Positions 34,524 through 42,732 of a stretch of DNA of 64,000 nt are shown here, piece after piece. The position numbers were made by a program, and so were the translations under genes. A model generated the notes under the pieces. That model was not told the origin of the DNA, did no database searches, and saw nothing but the letters and a program-made list of their open reading frames with translations. Location: contig NZ_SUHQ01000027.1 in NCBI RefSeq assembly GCF_004962245.1, positions 1 through 64,000 of the forward strand. The letters are read 5' to 3'. This DNA comes from Mesorhizobium sp. GTDB taxonomy: Bacteria > Pseudomonadota > Alphaproteobacteria > Rhizobiales > Rhizobiaceae. Numbering within the stretch: the first letter of the stretch is position 1; the number at the start of each line of letters is the position of its first letter.

Positions 34524-35659
34524 TGCCCTGCTCCCGCTATCTCGACCGTCTGCCCCGGGCTGAGCAGCTGACCGCCGGCGGTGACCACGCTTTGTCCGGC
34601 CTCCAGTCCCTTGTCGATGACGACGGTGCCGGAATCGAAGGCCAGCACATTCACGGGGGTCGTGGCCACAGCCTTTGTCGACGCATCGACAACCCAGACG
34701 GCCGGCTTGCCGTCGCTCGAGGTCAGCGCCTGCCAGGGCAGGATGACGGCTTTCGACGGCTTGGCGCTGGCCGAGCCGATGACGGCGGCGCCCAGCGGCA
34801 TGCCGGCGGGTGTGTCGGCAATGGCGACCTTGACGCGGATCGAACCCGAAGCCGGATCGACCGCCGGCGAGATCTCGCGCACCTTGCCCGTCGCCTTGAC
34901 CTGCGGGTCGGACAACAGCGTGATCGTCACCGCGGGTGCCGCCGGCGTCTTGGCGACCAGCGTTTCCTGCACATTGAAAACCGCGTCGCGGTCGCCGTCC
35001 TCGGCGATGGCAAAGACGGTCTGTGCCGCTTGAACCACCTGCCCGGCTTCGACCTGGCGAGCGGTGACCACGCCGGCCGCTCCAGCCTTGAGCTCGGTGA
35101 AGGACAGGTTCTCCCTGGCGTTGGCCAGCGCGCTTTGCGCCTGTTCGACGCTGCCTTGTGCCACCTTCAGCGCCTGATCGGCCGCATCGTAGTCGCGCCT
35201 TGTGGTGTAGCCCTGGGCAAGCAAGGTCTTCTGTCGTTCGAAGGCGGCGGAAGCCTGGGTCAACTGCGCTTGCGCCGCATCGAGGTCGGCCTGTGCCGAG
35301 CGCAGGTCCGATTCCTGTTCCTGCGGATCGATACGGGCAAGAACGGCATCCTTGTCGACATGCTGGCCGACATCGACAAGGCGCTCGGCGACGCGGCCGC
35401 CGACGCGGAATGACAGGTTGTTCAGTGTGCGCGCCGCGATCACGCCGGTGAGCGAGGTCCTGGGCGCATAGTCGGCGATCGCCACCGTCTCGGCGCGCAC
35501 CATAACCGGCAGTCTCTTGGCCGCCTCCTGCTTCTGGCAGCCGGCCAGAAGCAACGGCATCATCGCGCAGGCAAAAATGGCGGGAACGGTTGGAGACGGC
35601 AAAAGGCTGGAGGCGTTGACCGATGGTTGCGGGGCGGACGGTGTCGCATTCCTGCTCAT
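34520..35659 (-). CDS. RND efflux periplasmic adaptor, lipoprotein 1
   Basis: This 379-residue membrane-fusion protein has signal MMPLLLAGC (lipid Cys near residue 41), an unusually long N-terminal leader. The family segments are TSLTGVIAARTLNNLSFRVGGRV, a coiled hairpin (about 110-180) and LPWQALTSSDGKPAVWVVD. It is only distantly similar to the second adaptor, so both probably assemble with the one pump as a mixed hexamer. Translation could start at a later Met such as residue 33 or 34. Confidence 0.86.
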   Translation of the reverse strand: MSRNATPSAPQPSVNASSLLPSPTVPAIFACAMMPLLLAGCQKQEAAKRLPVMVRAETVAIADYAPRTSLTGVIAARTLNNLSFRVGGRVAERLVDVGQHVDKDAVLARIDPQEQESDLRSAQADLDAAQAQLTQASAAFERQKTLLAQGYTTRRDYDAADQALKVAQGSVEQAQSALANARENLSFTELKAGAAGVVTARQVEAGQVVQAAQTVFAIAEDGDRDAVFNVQETLVAKTPAAPAVTITLLSDPQVKATGKVREISPAVDPASGSIRVKVAIADTPAGMPLGAAVIGSASAKPSKAVILPWQALTSSDGKPAVWVVDASTKAVATTPVNVLAFDSGTVVIDKGLEAGQSVVTAGGQLLSPGQTVEIAGAGQ

Positions 35660-35732
35660 GGGTTCCCCTGTCTGCGAGGATGCTCTCGCGGCAACACGTC
35701 GCAGGCGAATGCGAGAATAATCGATCCCTCGT

Positions 35733-35747
35733 AAAAGGGAACCTTTT
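35733..35747. promoter_or_regulatory. Candidate repressor operator of the RND operon
   Basis: AAAAGG (35733-35738), GAA and CCTTTT (35742-35747) form a palindrome about 75 bases upstream of the first adaptor start. Its position suits a TetR- or MarR-type operator. No regulator gene is adjacent, so the repressor would be encoded elsewhere. Palindromes this short can occur by chance. Confidence 0.35.
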
Positions 35748-35917
35748 CGTACACGTATCGGCCGATTGGTCTAGCAGAGCTGGCGAAACGGCCCGGCGCG
35801 TAACGGCAGGCCCAATCGCCTGGCGGCGGTGCCAACTTGAGGAAAACATGAAATAGGGCCAGAACAGATTTCACCAACCATCAACGAGAACGGGCACCAG
35901 CCCGGCGAGGGACGAAA

Positions 35918-37195
35918 ATGAAGAATTCAGCCATTTCCGAACGCAAGAACCAGGCGATCTCGCGCGGCGTCGGCATGACCACGCAGATCTATGCCGACCG
36001 CGCCGAGAATTCGGAGATATGGGACGTCGAAGGCCGCCGCTATATCGATTTCTCGTCGGGCATCGCCGTCGTCAACACCGGCCACCGCCATCCCAAAGTG
36101 ATCGAGGCGGTCAAGGCGCAGCTCGACCGCTTCACCCACACCTGCCACCAGGTGGTGCCCTATGAGAGCTATGTCAGGCTGGCCGAACGGCTGAACGGCA
36201 TGCTGCCCGGCAAGTTCGACAAGAAGACGATCTTCGTCACCACCGGCGCCGAGGCGGTGGAGAACGCCATCAAGGTCGCCCGCAACGCCACCGGCCGGCC
36301 GGCGGTCATCGCTTTTGCCGGCGGCTTCCACGGCCGCACCTTCATGGGCATGGCGCTGACCGGCAAGGTCGTGCCCTACAAGGTCGGTTTCGGCGCCATG
36401 CCGGCCGATGTTTTCCACGCGCCGTTCCCGGTGGCGCTGCACGGGGTCTCCGTCGCCGATTCGCTGGCCGCCCTCGACCGCCTGTTCAAGGCCGATGTCG
36501 ACCCGGCCCGCGTCGCCGCCATCATCGTCGAGCCGGTGCAGGGCGAGGGCGGTTTCTACGAGGCGTCGCGCGACTTCATGGTGGCGCTGCGCAAGATCTG
36601 CGACCAGCATGGCATGCTGTTGATCGCCGACGAGGTGCAGACCGGCTTTGCCCGCACCGGCAAGATGTTCGCCATGGATCATCACGAGGTGGCGCCCGAC
36701 ATCACCACCATGGCCAAGAGCCTGGCCGGCGGCTTTCCGTTGTCGGCGGTCACCGGCCGTGCCGAGATCATGGATGCGCCCAACCCCGGCGGGCTCGGCG
36801 GCACCTATGGCGGCAGCCCGATCGGCGTCGCCGCGGCGCATGCCGTGCTCGACGTGATCGAGGAGGAAAAGCTCTGCGACCGCGCCAATACGCTGGGCGC
36901 GCGGCTGAAGCAGCGGCTGCAATCAATCCGCGACGACACGCCGGAGATCGTCGACATCAGAGGCCCCGGTTTCATGAACGCGGTCGAGTTCAACGATGTG
37001 AAGAAGGGCCTGCCGTCGGCGGAAATCGCCAATGCGGTCCGTCTGAAGGCGCTCGACAAGGGCCTGATCCTGCTCACCTGCGGCGTCTACGGCAATGTCA
37101 TCCGCTTCCTGGCGCCGATCACCATCCAGGACGGCGTCATGAACGAAGCGCTCGACATTCTGGAAAGCTCGATCCGCGAGGTCCGTGCCGCCTGA
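35918..37195 (+). CDS. gabT: 4-aminobutyrate aminotransferase
   Basis: This 425-residue PLP enzyme moves the amino group of GABA to 2-oxoglutarate, giving succinate semialdehyde and glutamate. Family segments are IDFSSGIAVVNTGHRHP near residue 43, FVTTGAEAVENAIKVAR, GGFHGRTFMGMALTG, ADEVQTGFARTGK near 240 with the PLP-binding Asp, and TMAKSLAGGFPLSAV near 265 with the Schiff-base Lys. Length is that of GabT. Its usual partner gabD is not beside it. A convergent flavoprotein gene follows. Confidence 0.92.
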   Translation: MKNSAISERKNQAISRGVGMTTQIYADRAENSEIWDVEGRRYIDFSSGIAVVNTGHRHPKVIEAVKAQLDRFTHTCHQVVPYESYVRLAERLNGMLPGKFDKKTIFVTTGAEAVENAIKVARNATGRPAVIAFAGGFHGRTFMGMALTGKVVPYKVGFGAMPADVFHAPFPVALHGVSVADSLAALDRLFKADVDPARVAAIIVEPVQGEGGFYEASRDFMVALRKICDQHGMLLIADEVQTGFARTGKMFAMDHHEVAPDITTMAKSLAGGFPLSAVTGRAEIMDAPNPGGLGGTYGGSPIGVAAAHAVLDVIEEEKLCDRANTLGARLKQRLQSIRDDTPEIVDIRGPGFMNAVEFNDVKKGLPSAEIANAVRLKALDKGLILLTCGVYGNVIRFLAPITIQDGVMNEALDILESSIREVRAA

Positions 37196-37261
37196 CCCTC
37201 GTCTGCTCCGGGATGTGTTGAGATTCAGGTCAGGCCGGCATCACCTGAATACCAACATATC

Positions 37262-38515
37262 CTATTCAGCGGCGCGGACAGGCTCTTCCTGCTGGAAGGC
37301 GGCGAGCGCCGCCTTCAGTCCGTCCGGTCCCGTCGCAACCGTCTGCGGCGTCGGCGAGAAGCCGGCGCCGAGCATCTTGCGGCCAAGCATGTGGTCGCCG
37401 GGGCGATTGACCGATTCGATGCCGAGCAGCCGGTTTGCCGCATAATGGTAGATGGAGAATCTGTTCTCGTTGACGTCGCCCAGCACGACATGGCTGTCGC
37501 CGCCCGAAATCAGACCGACCATTTGCAGCTTCATGTCGCCGATATCGGACCAGAACCATGGCACCGCCGCAAAGGCGTCCGCATGGCCGAGGATGGTGCG
37601 CGCGGCAAGGCGCGCCTGGTCGGTCGCGTTCTGCACCGATTCCAGTCGCACGTCGCTGCCGGTGAGCCAGTGCCGGTAGGCGGCGGCATCGCCGATGGCA
37701 AGGATTTCGGCCACAGACGTACGCATCTGCTGGTCGACGCGGATGCCGTTGGCGATAGTGATGCCCGCGGCTTGCGCCAGTGCGACATTGGGCACGACGC
37801 CGATGCCAATGACGACCATTTGCGCCGGCAGGTGCTCGCCGCTTGAGGTGACCGCGGCCGAGACATAGCCGTTTTCGCCTTCGAGCCGGGCAATCGTCGT
37901 GCCGGTGAGGATGCGGACGCCAGTTGCTTCCAGCCGCTGCCGCACATGGCTGGCGATGACCGGCGCCACCGCCCGGCCGAGCAGCCGGTCGACCGCCTCG
38001 ACCACCGTGACCCTGCGGCCGGCCGCTTTCAGCGTCGCGGCGATTTCCAGTCCGATAAAGCCGCCGCCGAGGATGACGACATCTTCGCTCTGCGCACTCA
38101 ATTCGCGGATCAGGCGCGCGTCGGCCAGCGAGCGCAGCGACACCACGCCTGAAAGATCCGAACCCGGCAGCGGCAGGATGCGCGGCCGCGAACCGGTCGC
38201 CAGGATCAGCCGGTCGAATGCCAGCACGCCGCCACCTGATAGCTCCAGCCTGCGGCCTCCGGTATCGATGCGGTCGACCCTGATGCCCGGCCGGTAGTCG
38301 ATCGCGCTGCCGGTGTAGAAAGCCTCACCGCGCAGCGGCTGTGGTTTGGCCTCTTCGTCCTTGATGAAGGTCTTCGACAGCGGCGGCTTGTGATAGGGCA
38401 GTTCGCTCTCGTCCCCGACGAGGATCACGGATCCGTTGTAACCGTCCTCGCGCAGGCTGGCGGCCGCTTGCACGCCCGCGTGACCCGCACCGACAATGAC
38501 CACACCGTTTTTCAT
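37262..38515 (-). CDS. FAD-dependent ferredoxin/rubredoxin reductase-like oxidoreductase
   Basis: This 417-residue flavoprotein has an FAD-binding GAGHAGVQAAASLR at residue 9, GYNGSVILVGDESELPYHKPPLSK, a central NAD-binding GGGFIGLEIA near 148, and the FAD-contacting EILAIGDAA near 270. The pattern is that of rubredoxin, putidaredoxin or dioxygenase ferredoxin reductases, and the C-terminal reductase domain is present. No ferredoxin or oxygenase gene is adjacent, although an iron locus starts just to its right, divergently transcribed. Confidence 0.85.
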   Translation of the reverse strand: MKNGVVIVGAGHAGVQAAASLREDGYNGSVILVGDESELPYHKPPLSKTFIKDEEAKPQPLRGEAFYTGSAIDYRPGIRVDRIDTGGRRLELSGGGVLAFDRLILATGSRPRILPLPGSDLSGVVSLRSLADARLIRELSAQSEDVVILGGGFIGLEIAATLKAAGRRVTVVEAVDRLLGRAVAPVIASHVRQRLEATGVRILTGTTIARLEGENGYVSAAVTSSGEHLPAQMVVIGIGVVPNVALAQAAGITIANGIRVDQQMRTSVAEILAIGDAAAYRHWLTGSDVRLESVQNATDQARLAARTILGHADAFAAVPWFWSDIGDMKLQMVGLISGGDSHVVLGDVNENRFSIYHYAANRLLGIESVNRPGDHMLGRKMLGAGFSPTPQTVATGPDGLKAALAAFQQEEPVRAAE

Positions 38516-38520
38516 CGCAG

Positions 38521-38568
38521 CCCCAATTCCTTAATCCCCCAATTTCTTAATCCCCGAATTCCTTAATC
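38521..38568. repeat. Three tandem 16-bp units
   Basis: CCCCAATTCCTTAATC, CCCCAATTTCTTAATC and CCCGAATTCCTTAATC lie head to tail. The array is just upstream of the reductase gene, in the divergent region with the iron locus. It could be a slippage product or a binding array. Confidence 0.9.
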
Positions 38569-38696
38569 CAAGTCTAGGACGTCTCGCCAAGTGGCGATTG
38601 TCTGACGCCGCCGCAAGACCGCTTTTGCGGGTCGCACCCGGAATGGCGGTCTGTCAATTGTCTCGTTCGACGGCGACATGGTAAATAGGGATAAAG

Positions 38697-38725
38697 TTGA
38701 CACTTGCAGTTTAGAATAATTCTAA
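38697..38725 (+). promoter_or_regulatory. Candidate promoter of the iron locus
   Basis: TTGACA (38697-38702), a 17-base spacer and TTCTAA (38720-38725) fit a housekeeping promoter. The -10 lies inside the Irr-type palindrome, so a bound regulator would block polymerase. That would fit repression when iron is short. Confidence 0.55.
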
Positions 38726-38729
38726 ACTG
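38707..38729. promoter_or_regulatory. Irr box (iron control element)
   Basis: CAGTTTAGAAT and its exact reverse complement ATTCTAAACTG flank one central A, making a perfect 23-bp palindrome. Its core is TTTAGAA-N3-TTCTAAA, the established binding motif of the haem-sensing regulator Irr in Rhizobiales. It precedes a run of iron genes. Irr activity is highest under iron limitation; overlap with the -10 argues for repression at that time. Confidence 0.85.
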
Positions 38730-38857
38730 TTGTTTCAATTGGTTTTTCTCTCCGAAATTGGTTGACTTCCGCCCCCTGCATCGCTTTATGAGAGCTTGCG
38801 CGTCAAGCGCACCCTTTGATGTCTGGGCCTTGAACCCTTTCGATTGGAGGCATTTCG

Positions 38858-38971
38858 ATGTCTTTCTTCTGCGAACCGCGCCATGCCGCGGTCTGTTTTT
38901 TGCCCGATGGCATGGACCTGCCCTGGCGCCGATTGCCTGCCGAAGCGCCTTTGGCGCCGGCATTTCACTGA
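38858..38971 (+). CDS. Small leader ORF (37 residues) of the iron locus
   Basis: An ATG seven bases after GGAGG opens a 37-codon frame reading MSFFCEPRHAAVCFLP, then DGMDLPWRRLPAEAPLAPAFH, and ending 20 bases before the imelysin start. It lies in the 5' region between the Irr box and that gene. It has two cysteines and no family I recognise, and is not HemP. It might be a real small protein or a leader whose translation affects the downstream gene. Confidence 0.5.
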   Translation: MSFFCEPRHAAVCFLPDGMDLPWRRLPAEAPLAPAFH

Positions 38972-38991
38972 ATTCCGAGGAGATGACAGTC

Positions 38992-40290
38992 ATGAGAGCG
39001 ATGATCACGGCACGATATGGCAGGCTCGCCGCGATCGGCGCCACGGCGGCATTGACGGCGGCGATATTCGTGTTGCCGGCCAAGGCGGAAACCGATGCGA
39101 AGGCGGTCATCAAGACCTATTCCGACATCGCGCTCGCCAAATATGAGGATTCTCTGACCACGGCACAGGCGCTCGACAAGGCCGTCGAGGCGCTGCTCGC
39201 CAAGCCTTCGGAGGAAACGCTGACCGCCGCCCGCGAGGCCTGGAAAGCGGCGCGCGTTCCCTATCAGCAGACCGAAGTCTACCGCTTCGGCAACGCCATC
39301 GTCGACGACTGGGAAGGCAAGGTGAATGCCTGGCCGCTGGACGAAGGCCTGATCGACTATGTCGCCGAGAGCTACGGCACCGAGTCGGACGCGAATGCGC
39401 TCTACACCGCCAATGTGATCGCCAACAAGTCGATCGAGATCAACGGCCAGAAGATCGACGCCGCTGAGCTGACGCCCGAGTTCCTCTCCGGCACGCTGCA
39501 GGAGGCTGGTGGCATCGAATCCAATGTGGCGACCGGTTACCACGCCATCGAATTCCTCCTGTGGGGCCAGGATCTGCACGGCACCGGCGCAGGCACTGGC
39601 GAACGGCCCTATACGGACTATGACCTCGCCAACTGCACCGGCGGCAATTGCGATCGCCGGGCGCAGTATCTGAAGTCGGCGAGCGACCTTCTGGTTGCCG
39701 ACCTGCAGGACATGGTCAACGACTGGAAGGAAGGCGGCGCCGCCCGCAAGAGCCTTGTCGACGGCGAGCCGAAAGCCGGCATCTCGACCATCCTCACCGG
39801 CATGGGTTCACTGTCCTATGGCGAACTCGCCGGCGAGCGTATGAAGCTCGGCCTGCTGCTGCACGATCCGGAAGAGGAGCACGACTGCTTCTCCGACAAC
39901 ACCTACGATTCGCATCTCTACGACGCCGTCGGCATCCGTACTGCGTATGATGGCAGCTACACGCGCCTCGACGGCACGGTCGTCGAGGGGCCCTCGGTAT
40001 CGGACATGGTCAAGGAGGCCGATTCGGCGGTCGACAAGGAACTGTCGGACAAGCTGAATGCCACCGTCGCCAAGATGGAAGCCATCAAGGCGCGGGCGCT
40101 TGCCGGCGAGGCTTATGACCAGCAGATCGGAGAAGGCAACACGGAAGGCAACGCCACCGTGCAGGCGGCGATCGACGCGCTGGTCGATCAGACCAAGTCG
40201 ATCGAACGCGCCGTCGGCACCCTGAAACTCAATGCCATTGCCTTCGAGGGGTCCGACAGCCTCGATGCGCCCGACAAGGTGTTCCAGTAG
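38992..40290 (+). CDS. irpA: Imelysin-family (peptidase M75) iron-regulated protein
   Basis: This 432-residue periplasmic protein has a Sec signal (about 1-32, cleavage near AKA|ET). The putative metal motif GxHxxE is present as G182-Y-H184-A-I-E187. The family, including EfeO's M75 domain, is linked to iron uptake, but proteolysis has not been generally shown. The first ATG (38983) directly abuts GAGGAG and leaves no spacing, so ATG 38992, nine bases after it, was chosen. It follows the Irr box and small ORF, and the next gene is bfd after 65 bases. Confidence 0.86.
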   Translation: MRAMITARYGRLAAIGATAALTAAIFVLPAKAETDAKAVIKTYSDIALAKYEDSLTTAQALDKAVEALLAKPSEETLTAAREAWKAARVPYQQTEVYRFGNAIVDDWEGKVNAWPLDEGLIDYVAESYGTESDANALYTANVIANKSIEINGQKIDAAELTPEFLSGTLQEAGGIESNVATGYHAIEFLLWGQDLHGTGAGTGERPYTDYDLANCTGGNCDRRAQYLKSASDLLVADLQDMVNDWKEGGAARKSLVDGEPKAGISTILTGMGSLSYGELAGERMKLGLLLHDPEEEHDCFSDNTYDSHLYDAVGIRTAYDGSYTRLDGTVVEGPSVSDMVKEADSAVDKELSDKLNATVAKMEAIKARALAGEAYDQQIGEGNTEGNATVQAAIDALVDQTKSIERAVGTLKLNAIAFEGSDSLDAPDKVFQ

Positions 40291-40355
40291 GGCGTCAAAG
40301 CCGAGTATCAGCCACACGGCGCCGAGAAAGCGCCGTCAGCCAATCAGAGCAAACT

Positions 40356-40667
40356 ATGCTGATCTGCCATTGCAATATCATCACCGAGAAGGAGATTGAG
40401 CAGACGATCGTCGGGCTGCTGGATCAGGATCCCTGGCAGCTTATCGTGCCGGCGAAGATATATCATGCCATGCAGAAGCGTGGTCGCTGTTGCGGCTGCT
40501 TCCCAAATGTGGTCGAAACGATCATTCGGGTCACCGAAAATTACCATGCCCGCTCGGAGGCGAGCGGCGTGGACATCGTTTCACACCTGGATCGCGTCAG
40601 AGGCCTGCGCGTCCAATACGGGAGCAGTACCCATGAAAGGCGAACAACAGATCATCGAGCGGCTTAA
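40356..40667 (+). CDS. bfd: Bacterioferritin-associated [2Fe-2S] ferredoxin-like protein
   Basis: This 103-residue BFD-like protein has the cluster ligands C4-x-C6 and C45-x-x-C48 (CHC and CCGC). It delivers electrons to bacterioferritin so that stored Fe(III) is released. It is longer than the 64-residue E. coli Bfd: about 35 extra C-terminal residues are polar and the last 12 overlap the bfr start in another frame. The overlap suggests coupled synthesis with bfr. Confidence 0.88.
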   Translation: MLICHCNIITEKEIEQTIVGLLDQDPWQLIVPAKIYHAMQKRGRCCGCFPNVVETIIRVTENYHARSEASGVDIVSHLDRVRGLRVQYGSSTHERRTTDHRAA

Positions 40668-41118
40668 TGAGGCTCTCTTTCTGGAGCTCGGAGCGGTCAA
40701 TCAGTACTGGGTGCATTTCCGGCTGCTGGAGGACTGGGGATACGCCAAGCTGGCAAAGAAGGAACGCGCGGAATCGATCGAGGAGATGCACCATGCCGAC
40801 CGGCTGGTGGCCCGCATCATCTTCCTTGAAGGCCATCCGAACCTGCAGTCGGTAGCGCCGCTGCGCATAGGACAGAATGTCAAGGAAGTGCTCGAATCCG
40901 ATCTTGCCGGCGAGTACGACGCGCGCACCGCCTACAAGCGGTCGCGCGAGATTTGCGAAGAAGCAGGCGACTACGTGACGATGAAGCTGTTCGAGGATCT
41001 GCTGTCCGACGAGGAAGGTCACATCGACTTCCTCGAGACGCAACTCGACCTGCTCGCCTCGATCGGCGAGGAAAAATACGGCCAGCTCAACGCGGCATCG
41101 GCCGACGAGGCGGAATAA
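40633..41118 (+). CDS. bfr: Bacterioferritin
   Basis: This 161-residue haem-containing ferritin forms a 24-subunit iron store. Ferroxidase ligands Glu18, Glu51 and His54 are present, and Met52 is the haem-binding methionine at subunit interfaces. The helix segments AVNQYWVHFR and EEGHIDFLETQL fit the family. ATG at 40633 is preceded by GGGAG and overlaps bfd by 35 bases. An earlier in-frame start would add 79 residues from the bfd region and was rejected. Confidence 0.95.
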   Translation: MKGEQQIIERLNEALFLELGAVNQYWVHFRLLEDWGYAKLAKKERAESIEEMHHADRLVARIIFLEGHPNLQSVAPLRIGQNVKEVLESDLAGEYDARTAYKRSREICEEAGDYVTMKLFEDLLSDEEGHIDFLETQLDLLASIGEEKYGQLNAASADEAE

Positions 41119-41130
41119 GGACATGCGGGA

Positions 41131-42732
41131 ATGCGGCGCCCCTTAGATTTCTTGCGCCGCTTGCGGCGGGCCGAGGACTACGGCCTGCCGTCCCAGCAAA
41201 ACCTGCGATGGCTTCGCGGGCTATCGCTTGCCGTTGGGGTCGCGCTGACAGCCTCGGCGGTGGCCGGCGCAACCGAGTCGGCGGGCCTCGCCACCAGCCG
41301 TACCGATCTGACGCCGAAGGATCTGGCGCGTGTCATCGCCATCACCAGGCCGACCAAGGATTTTTCCAAGCCCGAGCAGTTCGAGCCGATGCAGGGCGGC
41401 GCCGGCACGTCGCGGAAAGGTGTCAACAAGGACGCCTTCTCGCACTCCTCGACCAACATCACATTCGAGGAAGAAGGCACCTTCAAGCTCGGCAATGCCA
41501 TTTTCCGCAAGAACTGGGTGTCGTCGCCCTCCTCGACGCAGGCATCGGACGGGCTTGGGCCGCTGTTCAACGAACGGGCGTGCCAGAATTGTCATCTGAA
41601 GGACGGCCGCGGTCATCCGCCGAAAGGCGATAGTGGTACCACCTCCATGTTCCTGCGGCTGGCGCGGCAGGCGAGCACCGAGGAGGAGAAAGCCGTGCTT
41701 GCCGAACGCAAGGTGCTCAACTTCCCCGACCCGATCTACGGCTCGCAATTGCAGGACCTTGCCGTTCCGGGCCTTCGGGGCGAAGGCAGGATGCGTGTCG
41801 ACTACCAGGAGCAGAAAGTCACGCTGCCGGACGGTATCGTGGTTTCACTGCGCAAGCCGAGCTATTCGGTCGACGATCTCGCCAATGGGTCGCTCGATCC
41901 GCGCACCACGCTTTCGCCGCGCATCACGCCGCCGATGATCGGCCTCGGCCTGGTCGAGCAGATCGCGCCGGCGGATATTCTCGCCCGTGCCGATCCGGAC
42001 GACCGTGATGGCGACGGCATTTCCGGCAAGCCCAATATCGTGCGCGACGGCAAGAGCGGCGAACTGACGCTCGGCCGCTTCGGCTGGAAGGCGCAGACGC
42101 CGTCGATCCGCCAGCAAGCGGCGGACGCACTCGCTGGCGATATCGGCATTTCGTCGCCGGAAGTGCCGAACCACTGGGGCGATTGCACCGCAGCCGAAAA
42201 GGCCTGTCTTGCCATGCCGAACGGCGTGCAGGAGCGCCTCGGCCCGGTCGAGGCGCCGCCGCCGGTCATGGATCTCGTCACCTTCTATTCGCAAAACCTC
42301 GCCGTCCCGTCGCGGCGCGACCTCGACAAGCCCGATGTGCTGGCCGGCAAGAAGCTGTTCTACGACATGGGCTGCATTTCCTGCCATACGCCGAAATTCG
42401 TCACCCGCCGCGGTACGCCCAACAAGGCGCAGGCCTTCCAGTTGATCTGGCCCTATTCCGACTTCCTGCTGCATGACATGGGACCGGGCCTCGCCGACGG
42501 GCAGGCGGTGGGCGAGGCGACCGGCAGTGAATGGCGCACGCCGCCGCTGTGGGGCATCGGCCTTACGCAGACCGTCAACGGCAACAGCTTCTTCCTGCAT
42601 GACGGGCGCGCGCGCACCTTGACCGAGGCGATCCTTTGGCATGGCGGCGAGGGGCAGGCCGCGCGCGACCGCTTTGCCGCCGCCGATGCGGCCGATCGCG
42701 ACGCCCTGGTCAAGTTCCTGGAGTCGTTCTGA
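41131..42732 (+). CDS. Di-haem cytochrome, DUF1111 'thiol oxidoreductase' family
   Basis: This 533-residue secreted c-type cytochrome has two haem motifs, CQNCH at 151-155 and CISCH at 415-419. An N-terminal segment LRGLSLAVGVALTASAVAGA is a Sec-type signal after about 28 extra charged residues. DUF1111 proteins are related to di-haem peroxidases, but their physiological substrate is unknown; here the neighbours suggest oxidation or reduction of iron in the periplasm. It starts 12 bases after bfr and its stop shares a base with the next start. Confidence 0.88.
   Translation: MRRPLDFLRRLRRAEDYGLPSQQNLRWLRGLSLAVGVALTASAVAGATESAGLATSRTDLTPKDLARVIAITRPTKDFSKPEQFEPMQGGAGTSRKGVNKDAFSHSSTNITFEEEGTFKLGNAIFRKNWVSSPSSTQASDGLGPLFNERACQNCHLKDGRGHPPKGDSGTTSMFLRLARQASTEEEKAVLAERKVLNFPDPIYGSQLQDLAVPGLRGEGRMRVDYQEQKVTLPDGIVVSLRKPSYSVDDLANGSLDPRTTLSPRITPPMIGLGLVEQIAPADILARADPDDRDGDGISGKPNIVRDGKSGELTLGRFGWKAQTPSIRQQAADALAGDIGISSPEVPNHWGDCTAAEKACLAMPNGVQERLGPVEAPPPVMDLVTFYSQNLAVPSRRDLDKPDVLAGKKLFYDMGCISCHTPKFVTRRGTPNKAQAFQLIWPYSDFLLHDMGPGLADGQAVGEATGSEWRTPPLWGIGLTQTVNGNSFFLHDGRARTLTEAILWHGGEGQAARDRFAAADAADRDALVKFLESF

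Noticed and set aside
35656..35877. Possible regulator fragment upstream of the RND operon
   Set aside because: The 73-codon reverse frame shows no helix-turn-helix and overlaps the promoter and the first adaptor start.
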